Shown here one piece after another: positions 23,520 through 25,444 of a stretch of DNA of 25,444 nucleotides. The notes under the pieces were generated by a model. That model was not told the origin of the DNA. It did no database searches and was given only the letters and a program-made list of their open reading frames with translations. The stretch spans positions 1 to 25,444 of the forward strand of contig USGK01000020.1 of NCBI GenBank assembly GCA_900554175.1, written 5' to 3'. The position numbers and the translations under genes were made by a program. The number at the start of each line of letters is the position of its first letter. Within the stretch, counting starts at the first letter, position 1. This stretch comes from an uncultured Clostridium sp. Its GTDB lineage: Bacteria > Bacillota > Clostridia > TANB77 > CAG-508.

Positions 23520-23762
23520 GCAAATAGTATGTGCTGTAATAATTGTATAACTATATGAGTTAATAGTTATCTTTATATTATCAATTTCACAATACCAATT
23601 CTTACCTTGTTTATATATATTACAATTTTTATCTAAAACTTTATTTTTACAATATTGGACTACATCATTAGTATCTAATTTTAGATTTTTCTTAATTCTA
23701 TCAATTCCCATTTCTGTAGTATGAACTTTATCTATATTAGATATTAGTATTTCTTTATTCAT
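23517..23762 (-). CDS. DUF3781-family protein (81 aa)
   Basis: A small protein with the family pattern KVHTTEMGIDRIKKNL (12-27), a central DVVQYCKNK and the C-terminal KNWYCEIDNIKITINSYSYTIITAH. Function unknown; members are single-domain cytosolic proteins, often next to small acetyltransferases and regulators. ATG at 23762 has TGGAGATG upstream. Its Cys residues (about 38, 47, 58 and 81) show no clear metal-binding spacing. It sits in a leftward operon between the Vat-like gene and the broken 67-codon gene. Confidence 0.75.
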   Translation of the reverse strand: MNKEILISNIDKVHTTEMGIDRIKKNLKLDTNDVVQYCKNKVLDKNCNIYKQGKNWYCEIDNIKITINSYSYTIITAHTIC

Positions 23763-23780
23763 TTATAATCATCTCCATAT

Positions 23781-23790
23781 ATTGTAATTT
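23781..23790. repeat. ATTGTAATTT repeat, copy D
   Basis: Ten bases shared with copies A to C, four bases beyond the stop codon of the Vat-like gene on the minus strand and just upstream of the DUF3781 ribosome site. Confidence 0.45.
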
Positions 23791-23794
23791 GTAA

Positions 23795-24433
23795 CTATAA
23801 CAATTTCTTTAATTCTTCTTTTACATACTCTAAATTGCTGTTTGTTAGTAAAGGAATTAATTTATTTATTTCTTCTATACTTTTATCCCACCACTTTAAT
23901 TTTTCCATAATATCAATTAGTTCTTCATCAAATCTTTTTCTTAACGCTTTTGCAGGATTTCCTACAACTATTGTATATGGTTCAACATTACTTCCAACAA
24001 CACTATTAGCACCAATTATTGCACCATCTCCAATATGAACTCCTGGAAGAATAGTTGCATTTTGTCCTATCCATACATCATTGGCAATGATAGTATCTCC
24101 CTTTATTGGTAAGTCATTTCGTGTTGGTGGTGTTTGTTTCCATCCTTCTAAAGTATAAAACGGAAATGTCGAAACTGCATTCATTTGATGATTTGCTCCA
24201 TTCATAACAAATTCAACACCTGAAGCTATCTGACAAAACTTTCCTATATTTAACTTATCATTATTCCATTCGTAATGATGTGTTACATGACTTTCGAAAT
24301 CAGAATCTGCAATATATGAAAAATCTCCTACAATAATATTCTTATTCTTTATTGTTGGCTTTATATATATTTCTTTATCATATCCTGCAATAGGATTTAT
24401 TGTATTTGGATTAGGTATTTTTCCATCTTTCAT
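23795..24433 (-). CDS. Vat/CatB-like xenobiotic O-acetyltransferase (hexapeptide repeat)
   Basis: A 212-aa left-handed beta-helix acetyltransferase. The catalytic His82 in NGANHQMN is at the same residue number as in VatA/VatD. STFPFYTLEGW (88-98) and the hexapeptide run IIANDVWIGQNATILPGVHIGDGAIIGANSVV (about 115-146) follow. The C-terminal VGNPAKALRKRF is the family end segment. Members acetylate streptogramin A or chloramphenicol, so a resistance role is possible, but chromosomal homologues often have unknown substrates. ATG at 24433 has GTGAGGT upstream. It is the third gene of the leftward operon that begins with the XRE regulator. Confidence 0.88.
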   Translation of the reverse strand: MKDGKIPNPNTINPIAGYDKEIYIKPTIKNKNIIVGDFSYIADSDFESHVTHHYEWNNDKLNIGKFCQIASGVEFVMNGANHQMNAVSTFPFYTLEGWKQTPPTRNDLPIKGDTIIANDVWIGQNATILPGVHIGDGAIIGANSVVGSNVEPYTIVVGNPAKALRKRFDEELIDIMEKLKWWDKSIEEINKLIPLLTNSNLEYVKEELKKLL

Positions 24434-24464
24434 ACTATCAACCTCACTCTCAAATTATTGTTTA

Positions 24465-24683
24465 TTATTTTGAATTATTTATCTTAGCAATTAAATAAAT
24501 TCCTATAATTAAAAAAACTATTGATAGAATAATCCCAAATATTTTTCCAAATAATAACTCACTTTTAATAACAATTGAAACTCCTAAAAAAATTATAAAA
24601 CCGCATAACAAGCATACAATAATATTTCTTATTATTCTTGGTATTTTTTTATTATTTATAAAATCTGCTAAAAATGGTTCCAT
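24465..24683 (-). CDS. Small two-helix membrane protein (72 aa)
   Basis: Two predicted membrane helices (about 19-41 and 46-67) separated by a short KSELLFG loop, with a cytosolic-type N-terminus (NNKKIPR). I recognise no family. ATG at 24683 has TAGGAG six bases upstream, and the gene follows the XRE regulator by 32 bases, so they form one transcript. The pairing of an XRE regulator with a small membrane protein is common in Firmicutes and suggests linked function, perhaps in stress sensing; this is inference. Confidence 0.65.
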   Translation of the reverse strand: MEPFLADFINNKKIPRIIRNIIVCLLCGFIIFLGVSIVIKSELLFGKIFGIILSIVFLIIGIYLIAKINNSK

Positions 24684-24715
24684 AAATCATACTCCTATTA
24701 TTCAGATGGTTATTG

Positions 24716-25294
24716 TTATTTAGTTAATTTCAATTTACCACAATTTCTGAATATATTTTTTCTATATATAAATTTCTTATCATTTGTATTTGGTGGTAGT
24801 TCTATAACTTCTAAAGTATAGTTTTTAATATTTACTAATAATTTTAAATCATCTTTTTCTATCAAATAGTATGGCGATAAATCACCTAATTCATCTGCTG
24901 TTGATACAGGTCCAATTTCTGGTGCAATAAATGTATCAATTATTAATTCTATAAAATTTAATTTTTTTGTTCTAGATAATACATATATCTCATATGGTTC
25001 TGGATAATATTCTTTTAATACTTCATTATACATAGTTATTTTGTCTTTATATTTATCCTTATCTAATTCTTTTCTCATAGATAATGCAGGTAATCCATTA
25101 TTATCATTTAATAAATAATCTACAGTTATACCAAATACTTTTGACAGTTCCTGTAAATTACTTACATCAGGTAAACCACCATCATTTTCCCACTTTGTTA
25201 TTGCTTGTCTTGAAACATTTATAATTTCAGCAAGTTGTTCTTGTGATAATCCAAACTTATTTCTAATTTTTTTTATTTTTTGACCTAATGTCAT
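24716..25294 (-). CDS. XRE-family transcriptional regulator with unknown C-terminal domain
   Basis: A 192-aa protein. The XRE helix-turn-helix is at 1-65 (LSQEQLAEIINVSRQAITKWE is split between scanning and recognition helices). A C-terminal domain of about 120 residues follows, with KEYYPEPYEIYVLSRTKKL and a PPNTNDKKFIY segment, with no clear sensor or peptidase motif. It probably autoregulates the operon it heads (membrane protein, Vat-like, DUF3781, pseudogene). ATG at 25294 has an ideal AAAGGAGGTG site. The gene starts about 95 bases downstream of a group II intron 3' end, so the intron lies in its promoter region or just upstream. Confidence 0.85.
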   Translation of the reverse strand: MTLGQKIKKIRNKFGLSQEQLAEIINVSRQAITKWENDGGLPDVSNLQELSKVFGITVDYLLNDNNGLPALSMRKELDKDKYKDKITMYNEVLKEYYPEPYEIYVLSRTKKLNFIELIIDTFIAPEIGPVSTADELGDLSPYYLIEKDDLKLLVNIKNYTLEVIELPPNTNDKKFIYRKNIFRNCGKLKLTK

Positions 25295-25390
25295 ATTACA
25301 CCTCCTTTCAAATTTAATGTTACTAAAATCACTTAAACTTTAACAGCAACTCTACTTTACATTTATGCTACTTATCGTGGCCAATCAATA

Positions 25391-25444
25391 GTTTAGTAGA
25401 CAAATGCCTCTCGACACTAGCCCCTATTCAGAACCGTACGTGCA
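25391..25444 (-). mobile_element. Group II intron, 3' end only (end of domain V and domain VI)
   Basis: The minus strand from the window edge reads TGCACGTACGGTTCTGA, the characteristic 3' strand of a bacterial group II intron domain V. It is followed by a hairpin with a GAGA tetraloop (AGTGTC/GGCATT) and by TCTACTAAAC. The lower stem pairs TAGGGGC with the CTACTA region, leaving an unpaired A followed by six bases to the end. That is the branch-point geometry of domain VI and matches the CTACTTCAC end of Ll.LtrB. The intron end is therefore placed at 25391 (ending AC). The rest, including any reverse transcriptase, lies beyond the window. Confidence 0.8.

Noticed and set aside
21301..24720. 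Integron attC sites between small genes
   Set aside because: The repeats are 10-14 bases without the GTTRRRY/RYYYAAC boxes or the long imperfect hairpin of attC, and no integrase of the IntI type is visible. Kept only as a general repeat finding.

Overview
The window comes from a very AT-rich, Gram-positive, probably anaerobic clostridium-like Firmicute. Supporting signs are strong AGGAGG-type ribosome sites, a SUF iron-sulfur operon of the sufCBDSU type followed by mnmA, a fermentative D-lactate dehydrogenase, an FPNTG sortase-type wall anchor and a heterodimeric multidrug ABC exporter. TGA ends normal genes here (positions 116-118 and 3658-3660), so the standard code applies. No tRNA, rRNA or CRISPR array was seen.

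Left region (1-3.65 kb): the immunity and integration end of a prophage or integrative element. A Cro-like gene and small early genes run leftwards. A LexA/CI-like self-cleaving repressor and an unknown 173-aa protein run rightwards. Four copies of a 17-bp operator lie around the divergent promoters, and a large serine recombinase follows. Between ORF173 and the recombinase lies a probable 85-nt leftward small RNA. Its terminator loop is a perfect 15-nt complement of the early leftward mRNA just ahead of a ribosome site. A small M15-type peptidase gene (3658-4065) then separates the element from the chromosomal operon.

Chromosomal core (4.1-10.9 kb, leftward): a DtxR-fold regulator, sufC, sufB, sufD, sufS, sufU and mnmA. 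This is an assembly line for Fe-S clusters whose SufS/SufU sulfur branch probably also feeds tRNA 2-thiolation by MnmA. The regulator has lost the classical DtxR/MntR metal ligands and gained a C-terminal three-cysteine cluster. A perfect 16-bp palindrome abuts the -10 box of its consensus promoter, so it may be an Fe-S or iron-status sensor for the operon.

Middle (11-16 kb): a membrane-anchored DUF3137-like protein, a wall-anchored von Willebrand A-domain protein, D-lactate dehydrogenase, and a cysteine-rich FliB/YkgJ-like protein with its start directly abutting the ldh stop.

Right part (16.1-25.4 kb): a set of resistance- and stress-type genes. The heterodimeric ABC exporter (one degenerate ATP site) is preceded by a promoter, a 27-codon leader peptide and an intrinsic terminator, an architecture like BmrB-BmrCD ribosome-mediated attenuation. 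Next come a four-helix membrane protein, a small GNAT enzyme, a VOC/bleomycin-resistance-type protein with an operator around its -10, a PPM1/LCM-type methyltransferase with a palindromic operator, and a MerR/GyrI-type regulator with a 19-bp-spacer promoter. A leftward operon follows: XRE regulator, small membrane protein, Vat-like acetyltransferase, DUF3781 protein and a 67-codon gene killed by two TGA codons. Several of these genes share an AATTACAAT motif at or just after the stop codon. The window ends inside the 3' end of a group II intron.
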